Source of the DNA: Candidatus Eisenbergiella stercoravium
GTDB taxonomy: Bacteria; Bacillota; Clostridia; Lachnospirales; Lachnospiraceae
Direction: 5' to 3'
Assembly (NCBI GenBank): GCA_019113175.1
Contig: DXHY01000008.1
Location: forward strand, 1-46,509
DNA length: 46,509 nt
Shown: piece after piece, positions 7,207 through 14,465 of the stretch
Layout of the letters: every line of letters begins with the position of its first letter
How positions within the stretch are numbered: position 1 is the first letter of the stretch
Translations under genes and position numbers: made by a program
Notes under the pieces: model-generated
Databases searched by the model: none
Seen by the model: the letters and a program-made list of their open reading frames with translations, nothing else
What the model was told of the DNA's origin: nothing

Positions 7207-8496
7207 ATGAATCGACTTAAACTTTTAACCATTTTTTCTTTCTGTAAAAACCGCATGGCGGTGTTCTTCTGCGCTGTCCTGCTGCTTCTTCCTCTTTTCC
7301 TGCTTTCCGGCTGCCTGGCCTCAGACGTCCGGTCCGGTTCTCAGCCGGAGGCGGAAATTTCCATGGCGGAAGACGGCGAATCCGAAGCAGCGGGCTCCAC
7401 ACCGGCAGCTTCGACCGATTCGGATGGATATCTCCGGGTGCATTTCATCGATGTGGGGCAGGGTGATTCCATTCTCATCCAGGCCGGAGATCGGGCCATG
7501 CTGGTAGATGCGGGAACTAATGAGAGCGGGAGCATTGTAACCGGATACCTCCGCTCTCTGAACATAACAAAGCTGGATTATCTGATCGGGACCCATCCGC
7601 ACGAGGATCATATCGGCGGATTGGACGATGTGATCCGCTCCTTTGAAATCGGCACGGTCATCATGCCTGATGTGTCCCACACTACACAGACCTGGGAAGA
7701 CGTGCTTGACGCGCTACTGGAAAAGGATCTGACGGTAACGGTTCCGCATCCGGGAGACGTTTATTCCATCGGAGACGCTTCCTTTACCATCCTGTCCCCG
7801 ACGGAGGATATTGCCGGACAGGCGGCGGAAAGCGGAGATCTCAATAACCTGTCCGTAGGGATACGGCTGGTTTACGGCTCCAGTGCCTTTGTCCTGTGCG
7901 GCGATGCAGAAAGCGATTCTGAAGAGGCCATGGTGGAAAGCGGCCTTCCTCTGAAGGCAGACGTGCTGAAGGCGGGGCATCACGGCAGCTCCACTTCTAC
8001 CAGCGACGCGTTTCTCGCAGCGGTCGATCCTGACTATGCGGTCATTTCCTGCGGCAGGGACAACAGCTATGGGCATCCGCATCAGGAAACCCTGGACAGG
8101 CTGAATGCGGCAGGCGTAACTGTTTTCCGTACGGATGAACAGGGCACTGTCATCGCAGTTTCCGACGGCAGCAGCGTCACATGGAGAAGCGTGCCGGATG
8201 CAGAAGGGGGTTCCGGTTCAGAGGGTATTTCCGACACAGAAGACATTTCCGGCACGGAAGACATTTCCGATACAGAAGTCATTTCCGGCACAGAGGCTTC
8301 ATCCGGCCGGCAGACCGACAACGATCTGTCGGACCAGACCGCATCCTATGTACTGAACCGGAACACAATGAAATTCCACACACCGGACTGTCCCTCCGTA
8401 TCTCAGATGAAAGAAGAAAACAGGATCGATTTTGAAGGTACCAGGGAAGAAGTCATCGCCATGGGCTACAGTCCCTGCGGGCAATGTGAACCATAG
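7207..8496 (+). CDS. ComEC/Rec2-type metallo-beta-lactamase-fold lipoprotein
   Basis: Predicted extracytoplasmic metal-dependent hydrolase, related to the C-terminal domain of the competence protein ComEC, anchored as a lipoprotein. Of 429 residues, about 1-37 form a lipoprotein signal with LFLLSGC. The hydrolase domain (about 76-320) starts RVHFIDVGQGDSILIQ and has the metal motif THPHEDHIGG, LCGDAESDSE and LKAGHHGSSTS. A six-residue repeat region (ISDTED, ISGTED, ISDTEV, ISGTEA) follows, then a C-terminal module with FHTPDCPSV and PCGQCEP, a cysteine pair seen at the ends of other secreted nucleases. The ribosome binding site AGGAGG is 13 bases before the ATG, longer than usual. DUF3006 lies next downstream. 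Substrate is unknown; phosphodiester or nucleic acid is a guess. Confidence 0.88.
   Translation: MNRLKLLTIFSFCKNRMAVFFCAVLLLLPLFLLSGCLASDVRSGSQPEAEISMAEDGESEAAGSTPAASTDSDGYLRVHFIDVGQGDSILIQAGDRAMLVDAGTNESGSIVTGYLRSLNITKLDYLIGTHPHEDHIGGLDDVIRSFEIGTVIMPDVSHTTQTWEDVLDALLEKDLTVTVPHPGDVYSIGDASFTILSPTEDIAGQAAESGDLNNLSVGIRLVYGSSAFVLCGDAESDSEEAMVESGLPLKADVLKAGHHGSSTSTSDAFLAAVDPDYAVISCGRDNSYGHPHQETLDRLNAAGVTVFRTDEQGTVIAVSDGSSVTWRSVPDAEGGSGSEGISDTEDISGTEDISDTEVISGTEASSGRQTDNDLSDQTASYVLNRNTMKFHTPDCPSVSQMKEENRIDFEGTREEVIAMGYSPCGQCEP
8226..8300 (+). repeat. 18-base coding repeat in the hydrolase linker
   Basis: Four imperfect tandem units of 18 bases coding IS-D/G-T-E-x. It is a low-complexity acidic linker between the hydrolase domain and the C-terminal cysteine module; copy number may vary between strains. 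Confidence 0.75.
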
Positions 8497-8564
8497 ACAG
8501 CGAAGGAACGGGAAGGTTATTCCTCCGCAATTGCAATGCCGCCTGCGGCAGAAAGGAGAAGGAT

Positions 8565-8813
8565 ATGGATCAGATGGATCAGAAAAGAAAAAGCTTCGGA
8601 CAGCTGATTGTGGACCGGCTGGAGGGAAAATACGCGGTATGCGAGCGGACGGATGGGAAAATGCTCTCTCTTCTTCTCAGCCAGCTTCCTGACGGAATCC
8701 GGGACGGCGATATTCTCACGGAACGAAACGGAGGATATCAGATTGACCGGGCCGCCACACAGAAACGGAAGGAAGATCTGGATGCCAAACGGCGGCGGCT
8801 GTTTGGCAGATAA
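8565..8813 (+). CDS. DUF3006 domain protein
   Basis: Small protein of unknown function, 82 residues. The sequence FGQLIVDRLEGKYAVCER...LPDGIRDGDIL and a charged tail ending KEDLDAKRRRLFGR match the DUF3006 pattern, a short beta-rich fold. These proteins are often encoded beside ComEC-like hydrolases, as here (68 bases downstream), so a joint function is plausible. AAAGGAG precedes the ATG, and the site sits directly after a TGCCGC/GCGGCA hairpin (8537-8550). Confidence 0.85.
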   Translation: MDQMDQKRKSFGQLIVDRLEGKYAVCERTDGKMLSLLLSQLPDGIRDGDILTERNGGYQIDRAATQKRKEDLDAKRRRLFGR

Positions 8814-8824
8814 GACGTCAAAAG

Positions 8825-8863
8825 ACACAGCCGGGAGCAGAAAGGCTTCCGGCTGTGTTATTT
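8825..8863. terminator. Bidirectional intrinsic terminator
   Basis: ACACAGCCGG (8825-8834) pairs with CCGGCTGTGT (8849-8858), with TATTT after it on the plus strand and TCTTTTG on the minus strand. It serves the convergent DUF3006 and alpha/beta hydrolase genes. Confidence 0.85.
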
Positions 8864-8918
8864 ACCCGTTTCTGGTCATGCGGCTGGTGAGTAATTGAGG
8901 GAAATGGAACATTCGATT

Positions 8919-9731
8919 TCACTGCTCAAGCGCCTGCAGAAACACATCATTGAAGCAGTCCGGTTCATCATAAAAGATACCGTGACCGCTGTTTTCCAGA
9001 ATGCACAGGCTGGCCGAACGGATATGCTCCTGCTGATACCTGGCCATTTCCACCGGAACCACCTGATCTCTGCCTCCATGAATGATGGCTGTGGGCACAC
9101 GTACACATTCCAGATCCTCTCTTCCATCCTCATCCCGCAGGGTAAGTCCACACTGGACAGTCGCAATACCGGAAGCGGAAAGCGCGATTTTCTCAAACCA
9201 GTCCAGCGCTGCATCACTGTGGCAGCAGGCGAAAAGCTGATTATGACTGAAATTTCTGACAAAGGAGGGCCGGTCTGATGCCGCCTCCTCAATCATTTCG
9301 TTCACATCTTCCCTGTCGAGTCCGAAAGGACATTCGCAGCTTCTGACAAAACAGGGAGAAGCTGCGGAAAGAAGGATGAGCCGTCTGACCCCATATCCCT
9401 GAAAACGGTTCATATAGCGGAGCGCCACAGCCCCTCCCATGGAAAATCCGGCCAGCACGAAGCGGTCAAGCCGCAGCGCGCAGACCACCCGATAGATATC
9501 CTCCGCCAGCTGGTCATAGCTGTAGCCTCCAGCCGGCACATCCGAATTGCCGAAGCCGCGCAGATCCACCGTAACGACCCGCCAGTTCTCAGAAAGAAGC
9601 ATTTCCAGCTGATATTCAAAGATCAGATGGGACAGCGGCCACCCGTGTATCAGCAGTATCGTCCGTTTTCCTTTCGGATTCAGATCGTAGACTGCCAGGT
9701 TCACCTCGTCCGTCGTCTTCACAAAATACAT
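8919..9731 (-). CDS. Alpha/beta hydrolase
   Basis: Soluble serine hydrolase of the alpha/beta fold. The 270 residues show the oxyanion-hole region LLIHGWPLS, strand-turn VDLRGFGNSD, the nucleophile elbow GFSMGG (catalytic Ser), Asp in IIHGGRDQVVP and His in LENSGHGIFYDEP, a complete triad in order. A short cap with several cysteines lies between them. Such sequences cover esterases, haloperoxidase-like enzymes and carboxylesterases; substrate cannot be assigned. ATG 9731 follows AAAAGGAAG. It is monocistronic. Confidence 0.9.
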   Translation of the reverse strand: MYFVKTTDEVNLAVYDLNPKGKRTILLIHGWPLSHLIFEYQLEMLLSENWRVVTVDLRGFGNSDVPAGGYSYDQLAEDIYRVVCALRLDRFVLAGFSMGGAVALRYMNRFQGYGVRRLILLSAASPCFVRSCECPFGLDREDVNEMIEEAASDRPSFVRNFSHNQLFACCHSDAALDWFEKIALSASGIATVQCGLTLRDEDGREDLECVRVPTAIIHGGRDQVVPVEMARYQQEHIRSASLCILENSGHGIFYDEPDCFNDVFLQALEQ

Positions 9732-9783
9732 GGGAACACTTCCTTTTTATCTTATCCTATGCGGAAGGAGGGGAAAACGGAAC

Positions 9784-9821
9784 GAAAAAGGATGCGGAAA
9801 TCTCTCTGATTTTTCGCATCC
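9784..9821 (-). terminator. Intrinsic terminator after tmRNA
   Basis: Minus strand GGATGCG/CGCATCC stem (9790-9821), followed by TTTTTCG. Confidence 0.85.
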
Positions 9822-9829
9822 TCATTCTA

Positions 9830-10193
9830 TGGACCAGACGGGAGTCGAACCCGTGTCCAAAAGCCCATTCCCTGTCCTTCTACTACCGTAGTCAGTTCTT
9901 ACCGAAAAGGCTTACGCCTCTTCCATTCCCTCCGCCGCGCGGAAACGGACATCCCCGCGGTTTCAGTAGCTTCATCATACGCCCACAGGCTCAAAGCTTT
10001 GCCGGTGTCGTTTCCTACATAGTCGATGCCCGAGCTCCGAAGTGTAGGTGCCCCGGTTCGGACAACGCTGCTTTAAGCAGCAGCGTAAGCTAAAGTATTG
10101 TCTTCAGCGTTTATATTTAGGTTTGTGATTTGACGCATCACCTGCGGGTAGCTTCTCCAGCTGCAGGACCCCTGTCGAAACCTTGACTGGCCC
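9830..10193 (-). ncRNA. ssrA: Transfer-messenger RNA (tmRNA, SsrA)
   Basis: Rescues stalled ribosomes with SmpB: it acts as alanyl-tRNA, then as mRNA for a degradation tag. The 5' arm GGGCCAG (at 10187-10193) pairs with the 3' arm CTGGTCC, with discriminator A at 9830, giving a seven-pair acceptor stem including one G-U. The T-arm GGGTTCGACTCCC is present near the 3' end and the 5' part includes GTCAAGGTTTCGACAGGGG. The tag frame at about 10107-10076 reads AEDNTLAYAAA followed by TAA, resuming after TATAAAC. CCA does not appear to be encoded. Length of about 364 bases is normal for a one-piece tmRNA. smpB lies directly upstream on the same strand. Confidence 0.96.
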
Positions 10194-10209
10194 CTGATTT
10201 GTGTACCTC

Positions 10210-10238
10210 ATTATACACAGGCAGTTGCGGAAAGTCAA
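10210..10238 (-). promoter_or_regulatory. Promoter of ssrA
   Basis: Minus-strand TTGACT (10233-10238), 17-bp spacer, TATAAT (10210-10215), 17 bases before the mature tmRNA 5' end. Confidence 0.88.
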
Positions 10239-10250
10239 GCCAAACCTGCT

Positions 10251-10281
10251 CACCTGATCCAGCCCTGATCACCTGATCCAG
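10251..10281. repeat. Short direct repeat CACCTGATCCAG
   Basis: Two perfect 12-base copies (10251-10262 and 10270-10281) between smpB and the ssrA promoter. No known meaning. Confidence 0.8.
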
Positions 10282-10291
10282 ACCCGGCTGG

Positions 10292-10756
10292 TCACAGATT
10301 TTTCACCTTGAAATCCCGTTCCACTTCCCTGCGCATATCCTTTTTGGCGATATCCTGCCGCTTGTCATACAGCTTTTTGCCCCGGCATAATCCGATTTCA
10401 ATTTTCGCCCTTCCGTTTTTGAAATAGACCTGAAGGGGCATGAGAGTATAACCGCGTTCCGCCACTCTGCCCGCAAGCTTTGAGATCTCTGCCTTATGCA
10501 TGAGGAGCTTGCGCGTCCGCAGGGGATCCTTGTTGAAAATATTTCCCTTCTCATAAGGGCTGATATGCATGCCATTCACATAGGCTTCACCCTTATCGAT
10601 GGAAACAAAAGCTTCCTTGATGCTGCATTTTCCCATCCGCAGGGACTTCACCTCCGTGCCGTGCAGCACCAGCCCTGCTTCGTATTTTTCTTCCACAAAA
10701 TAGTCGTGAAATACCTTTTTATTATTTGCAACAAGCTTCTGCGCTTCCTTTGCCAT
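10292..10756 (-). CDS. smpB: SsrA-binding protein SmpB
   Basis: Binds tmRNA and brings it to stalled ribosomes; required for trans-translation. The 154-residue protein shows the OB-fold core with [56 protein letters not shown] and the basic C-terminal tail [17 protein letters not shown] that reads the empty mRNA channel. Start ATG 10756 follows GGAGGG by 5 bases; it overlaps the rnr 3' end by 35 bases, so translation is coupled. Neighbours rnr and ssrA are the conserved partners. Confidence 0.97.
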   Translation of the reverse strand: MAKEAQKLVANNKKVFHDYFVEEKYEAGLVLHGTEVKSLRMGKCSIKEAFVSIDKGEAYVNGMHISPYEKGNIFNKDPLRTRKLLMHKAEISKLAGRVAERGYTLMPLQVYFKNGRAKIEIGLCRGKKLYDKRQDIAKKDMRREVERDFKVKNL

Positions 10757-12959
10757 ATTTTCCCTCCATGTCATCTTCAGCCGGAATGAAATCAATGCTT
10801 CTGGTAAACCGGTCCGCAAACCGCACCTGCACCCGGATGCGCTCTCCCAGCCGGTAGGCCGTTCCCGTCTTCGTTCCCCGCATCTCGCAGGCGGTCTCAT
10901 CATACTGGAAAAAATCCCCTGGCAGCGAGGACACATGCACCAGGCCCTCCACCGTATTGGGAAGCTCCACGTACAGCCCCCAGGAAGTGATGCCGGAAAT
11001 TACGCCCTCGTATACTTCTCCAATATGCTGTTCCATATATTCCGTCATCTTCAGTTTTCCCGCTTCCCGTTCCGCCTCGTCCGCACGCCGCTCTGCCCGG
11101 CTGGTCTGAGATGCAACAGAATCCAGAATTGACTCATAATGAGCCTGTCGTACATCACCCAGCCGTCCGGAAAGCTGTTCCTTGATGATCCGGTGGATCT
11201 GAAGATCCGGATACCTGCGGATGGGCGAGGTAAAGTGGCAGTAATAGCGGCTTGCCAGCCCGAAATGCCCTGTGCACTGAGTGGTATAGCGCGCCTGCTT
11301 CATGCTCCTTAAGGTGAGCCTTCCGATCAGATTTTCCTCAGGCGTACCCTCTGCCTTTTCCAGAAGCTTCTGCAGCTCCTTCGGATGTACCTCCTCCTGG
11401 CCGACTTTCATGGAATACCCCAGATTGTGAACAAAGGTCGCCAGCCTGCGCATTTTGTCCTGGTCCGGCGTCTCATGGGTCCGGTACAGGAAAGGCGTCT
11501 GCAGCCAGTAAAAATGCTGAGCCACCGTTTCGTTGGCGAGCAGCATGAAGTCCTCGATCAGGCGGGTCGCCGTATTCCTCTCATGCGGCACGATCTCCAC
11601 CGGACGGCCGTCCCCATCCAGCCGGATCCGGCTTTCCGGGAAGTCAAAGTCCACCGCCCCTCTTCTGTGCCTGTTTTCCCGGATCAGCGCGGACAGAGCC
11701 GCCATTTCCCGGAACATGGGGACGAAACGTTCATACCGGGCACATTCCTGCGGATCGTCCCTTTCCAGAATCGCAGCGACGGAGGTATAGGTCATCCGTT
11801 CGTCCACACGGATTACGGTTGGCGCGATGGTGTAATCAGCCACCTCGCCCTGCGCATTCAGCTTCATCAGACAGCTCAGCGCCAGCCTGTCCTCTCCCGC
11901 GTTCAGAGAGCAGACGCCGTTGGAAAGTACATGAGGCAGCATGGGAATCACCCGGTCTGCCAGATACACGCTGGTTCCCCGGCGGAGAGCCTCCGCATCC
12001 AGAGCCGTGCCCTCCTGCACATAGTGGGACACATCCGCGATATGCACGCCAAGATGATAATACCCATCCTTCCGGTACAGACTCACCGCATCATCCAGAT
12101 CCTTCGCGTCCTCCCCGTCGATAGTCACCATAGGAAGGGCACGCAGATCCATGCGGCCGGACAGCTCCGGCCCGTCTCCGCCTTCAGGTTCTCCAGTTCC
12201 GGCGTCACACTCTCCCGATTTCCCCGTTGCCGGCCTGGCCGCATATTCCGCCTGACGCAGCACCTCCTCCGGAAACGTATCAGGAATCCCACAGCTTTTT
12301 ACAATGGAAAGGATGTCTACGCCGGGATCATTGATATGGCCCAGAATCTCCGCGATCCGTCCTTCCGGGCTTCTTCCCTGTCCGCCATAGTCCGTAATCT
12401 CCACAATCACCTTGGAACCTGTAACTGCACCGCCCGCTTTTTCCTTCGAAATAAAAATATCCCTTCCAAACCTGCTGTTATCCGGAATCACAAAGCCGAA
12501 GCTTCTGTTCTGCTGGAAGGTGCCGACCACCTGCGTCATTCCCCGCGCAAGAATCCGGACCACCTCCGCTTCCTGCCGTCCGCCGGGATAGCCGCCGAGC
12601 AGCCTTACTTCCACCGTATCCTGATGACAGGCGCCATTGGTCTTTGCCGCCGGGACGAACAGATCTTCCCTGCGTCCCTCCACCTCCACGAATCCAAAGC
12701 CCTTCTGATGGCCGATGAAGGTCCCGATCACCGGAGGCACAGAAGGAACGGAATACCTTCCCCGCCGGTTCACCTGAATCTTTCCTTCCAGCAGAAGCTC
12801 CTGCAGCATCCTTTTCAACTCCGCCCTTTCCTCTGCCTGCACCTGCATCAGACAGGCCAGCTCCTTTTCCTTCATGGGAACGTAGGAAGGCTCCTTCATG
12901 AGCGCAACAATTTTCTTTTTTCTGTTTTCTTCCATCTGTGCGTTCTGCTTATTCGTCAA
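10722..12959 (-). CDS. rnr: Ribonuclease R
   Basis: 3'-to-5' processive exoribonuclease acting on structured RNA and on mRNAs freed by trans-translation. The 745 residues have an N-terminal winged-helix segment, cold-shock-type RNA-binding domains ([18 protein letters not shown] and [16 protein letters not shown]), the RNB catalytic domain with [14 protein letters not shown] (metal-binding aspartates) and [13 protein letters not shown], then a C-terminal S1 domain ([21 protein letters not shown]). A Gly/Glu-rich stretch near 240-265 is a variable linker. The start is TTG at 12959, with GGAGG seven bases upstream; no better ATG exists in frame. Followed by smpB with overlap; secG is upstream. 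Confidence 0.95.
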   Translation of the reverse strand: MTNKQNAQMEENRKKKIVALMKEPSYVPMKEKELACLMQVQAEERAELKRMLQELLLEGKIQVNRRGRYSVPSVPPVIGTFIGHQKGFGFVEVEGRREDLFVPAAKTNGACHQDTVEVRLLGGYPGGRQEAEVVRILARGMTQVVGTFQQNRSFGFVIPDNSRFGRDIFISKEKAGGAVTGSKVIVEITDYGGQGRSPEGRIAEILGHINDPGVDILSIVKSCGIPDTFPEEVLRQAEYAARPATGKSGECDAGTGEPEGGDGPELSGRMDLRALPMVTIDGEDAKDLDDAVSLYRKDGYYHLGVHIADVSHYVQEGTALDAEALRRGTSVYLADRVIPMLPHVLSNGVCSLNAGEDRLALSCLMKLNAQGEVADYTIAPTVIRVDERMTYTSVAAILERDDPQECARYERFVPMFREMAALSALIRENRHRRGAVDFDFPESRIRLDGDGRPVEIVPHERNTATRLIEDFMLLANETVAQHFYWLQTPFLYRTHETPDQDKMRRLATFVHNLGYSMKVGQEEVHPKELQKLLEKAEGTPEENLIGRLTLRSMKQARYTTQCTGHFGLASRYYCHFTSPIRRYPDLQIHRIIKEQLSGRLGDVRQAHYESILDSVASQTSRAERRADEAEREAGKLKMTEYMEQHIGEVYEGVISGITSWGLYVELPNTVEGLVHVSSLPGDFFQYDETACEMRGTKTGTAYRLGERIRVQVRFADRFTRSIDFIPAEDDMEGKYGKGSAEACCK

Positions 12960-12999
12960 AGCCTTTCCTCCCTATCCTCCGGGCGTATCATGTAGAAAA

Positions 13000-13064
13000 G
13001 AATCCCGCTTGCGGGATTCTCCCGGCAATCAAAGATTGCCTGCATGGCGGGTCGCGTTAGCGAC
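13000..13064. repeat. Run of three perfect palindromes between secG and rnr
   Basis: GAATCCCGC/GCGGGATTC with 2-base loop (13000-13019), GGCAATC/GATTGCC with 3-base loop (13024-13040) and GTCGC/GCGAC with 4-base loop (13051-13064). On the minus strand they sit in the leader of rnr; the last is followed by TTTTC and might act as a weak terminator. Architecture resembles the array at 6268-6369, though stem sequences differ. Confidence 0.85.
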
Positions 13065-13106
13065 ACATTCCTTTCCACCGCAGTGCGCATCCAAAGCGGA
13101 GCGTCT

Positions 13107-13147
13107 TTTTTGTACGATAGGAAATTTCATTTCCTATCGTACAAAAA
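13107..13147. terminator. Very strong bidirectional hairpin terminator after secG
   Basis: A 19-bp perfect stem, 13107-13125 with 13129-13147, around a 3-base loop, with T tracts at both ends that pair with A tracts. It should terminate secG transcription on the minus strand. rnr then needs read-through or its own promoter, and I see no clear one. Confidence 0.85.
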
Positions 13148-13182
13148 GCACCCTTTCCATACAGGCAAGAGTGCTTTGGTGA

Positions 13183-13422
13183 TCAGAATCTCGAAATATT
13201 CAGGATTGCGGCAATCACAATAAAGGAAATCGCAAGGTACTTCGTAACCTTGACAAGCGTTCCTTCCATGGAACGTCCCTTATTTTTTCCCCAGTAGGTT
13301 TCCGCCATTCCGCTGATCGCTCCCAGTCCGGATGCCTTTCCTTCCTGCATCAGCACCAGTACGGTCAGTGCGATACAGATCAGTATGAAAACTATCGTTA
13401 CTATTATTCTCAGAACCGCCAT
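13183..13422 (-). CDS. secG: Preprotein translocase subunit SecG
   Basis: Small membrane subunit of the SecYEG channel. The 79-residue protein has two transmembrane helices (about 3-23, LRIIVTIVFILICIALTVLVL, and about 55-76) joined by the conserved QEGKASGLGAISG loop. AGGAGG precedes ATG 13422. Its place upstream of rnr-smpB-ssrA is a conserved Firmicutes arrangement. Confidence 0.95.
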   Translation of the reverse strand: MAVLRIIVTIVFILICIALTVLVLMQEGKASGLGAISGMAETYWGKNKGRSMEGTLVKVTKYLAISFIVIAAILNISRF

Positions 13423-13452
13423 TTTTACACCTCCTAACGAAAGACCTTTTCC

Positions 13453-13481
13453 AGTGTATCATAACGGCGAAGGATTTACAA
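13453..13481 (-). promoter_or_regulatory. Promoter of secG
   Basis: Minus-strand TTGTAA (13476-13481), 17-bp spacer, TACACT (13453-13458). Confidence 0.6.
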
Positions 13482-13485
13482 CCGG

Positions 13486-13525
13486 ATTTTTCAATATTTT
13501 GTTTTATTTTTCAATATTTTGTTTT
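13486..13525. repeat. Perfect 20-bp tandem duplication
   Basis: ATTTTTCAATATTTTGTTTT occurs twice head to tail (13486-13505 and 13506-13525), directly upstream of the secG promoter -35. AT-rich; it may act as an UP-like element or be a slippage duplication. Confidence 0.9.
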
Positions 13526-13579
13526 TATCTATGATTCATAACTCACTGACGGTAAAAATATTTATTTCGTTGTTTGATA

Positions 13580-14200
13580 TTAATGTTTTACTGTTCCATC
13601 AGTAAAAACAATTTGTGTTACCTCATATTCGAATTTAAGATCTTCAAAATCAGTAGTGTAAAATTGCATATCAGTATCAATAAACTGATTTACTTCATAA
13701 ACAAGCTCATCTTCTGTTGCAGTTTGATTAGATGGTATTGTTTGTCCTACAAAATCGCAACCCATTTCCAAAATTGTTTTATCAAATAAATCTTTTACTG
13801 TTAGTGTTCCTTCTATCCCTTGAATATCTTTTGTAGTATTATTGGTAATCTGAAACACCATTGTACAATAATTCGAATAACGTCCACTATTTATATCCTG
13901 TGGCAATTCGCCTTTATCCGTTACAACCACAGATATATCATCCTCATTAATCTTGGTTTCATTTTCTACTACCGCAATAGACTCTTTAATAGAGTCTAAT
14001 TCGTTCTGAACTTCGTTATAATTTTGAGTAAGAGTCTCCAACTCGGACACAAGACTTTCATTTTCCGCTTTCAAACTCTCCATCTGCTCTTTTAACCCCT
14101 CATTTTCTTCTATGAGTTGGCCAGAATTTGTACAACCATTTAATAAGACCGAAAAAAATAATCCACTTATTACAACACCATTTACAAATTTAGATTTCAT
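13580..14200 (-). CDS. AT-rich coiled-coil lipoprotein of unknown function
   Basis: 206 residues: lipoprotein signal ending LLNGC (Cys23), then a heptad-like coiled coil (about 28-85, rich in E, L, K, N), and a C-terminal beta-rich domain (about 95-206, from NYCTMVFQITNNTTKDIQG) of the kind found in extracellular proteins with FxLYD-like folds. No catalytic motif. The DNA is far more AT-rich than all its neighbours and uses AT-ending codons, suggesting acquisition by transfer. GGAGGGG precedes ATG 14200, with its own promoter upstream. Family not recognised. Confidence 0.8.
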   Translation of the reverse strand: MKSKFVNGVVISGLFFSVLLNGCTNSGQLIEENEGLKEQMESLKAENESLVSELETLTQNYNEVQNELDSIKESIAVVENETKINEDDISVVVTDKGELPQDINSGRYSNYCTMVFQITNNTTKDIQGIEGTLTVKDLFDKTILEMGCDFVGQTIPSNQTATEDELVYEVNQFIDTDMQFYTTDFEDLKFEYEVTQIVFTDGTVKH

Positions 14201-14227
14201 ATGACTCCCCTCCTATCTTTTATAATC

Positions 14228-14256
14228 ACTATAAAACAATTGTAATTTTATTTCAA
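14228..14256 (-). promoter_or_regulatory. Promoter of the AT-rich lipoprotein gene
   Basis: Minus-strand TTGAAA (14251-14256), 17-bp spacer, TATAGT (14228-14233). Confidence 0.75.
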
Positions 14257-14354
14257 TATGATTTAAACAAATAACTGTTTACTCTCTTTTTATCTTGCGA
14301 GATGAAGCTACCTTAAAGTTCAAACATTTTTAACATTGTCAAATTTCATTCAAT

Positions 14355-14393
14355 AAAAACAGCCTGCATCTCTCTACAGCAGAGACGCAGGCT
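14355..14393 (-). terminator. Intrinsic terminator of the opp operon
   Basis: Minus-strand AGCCTGC/GCAGGCT stem extended by TCTCT/AGAGA (14361-14393), followed by GTTTTTATTG. Confidence 0.88.
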
Positions 14394-14465
14394 GCTATAA
14401 ACCATATCTTTTCTTTTAGCCGAAATATATCAACATTTCAAGCCAGCATCATAGTTCCTTTAAAT

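Noticed and set aside
11385-12995. 536-codon frame on the plus strand
   Set aside because: Antisense to rnr, which is complete with RNB and S1 domains; no ribosome binding site.
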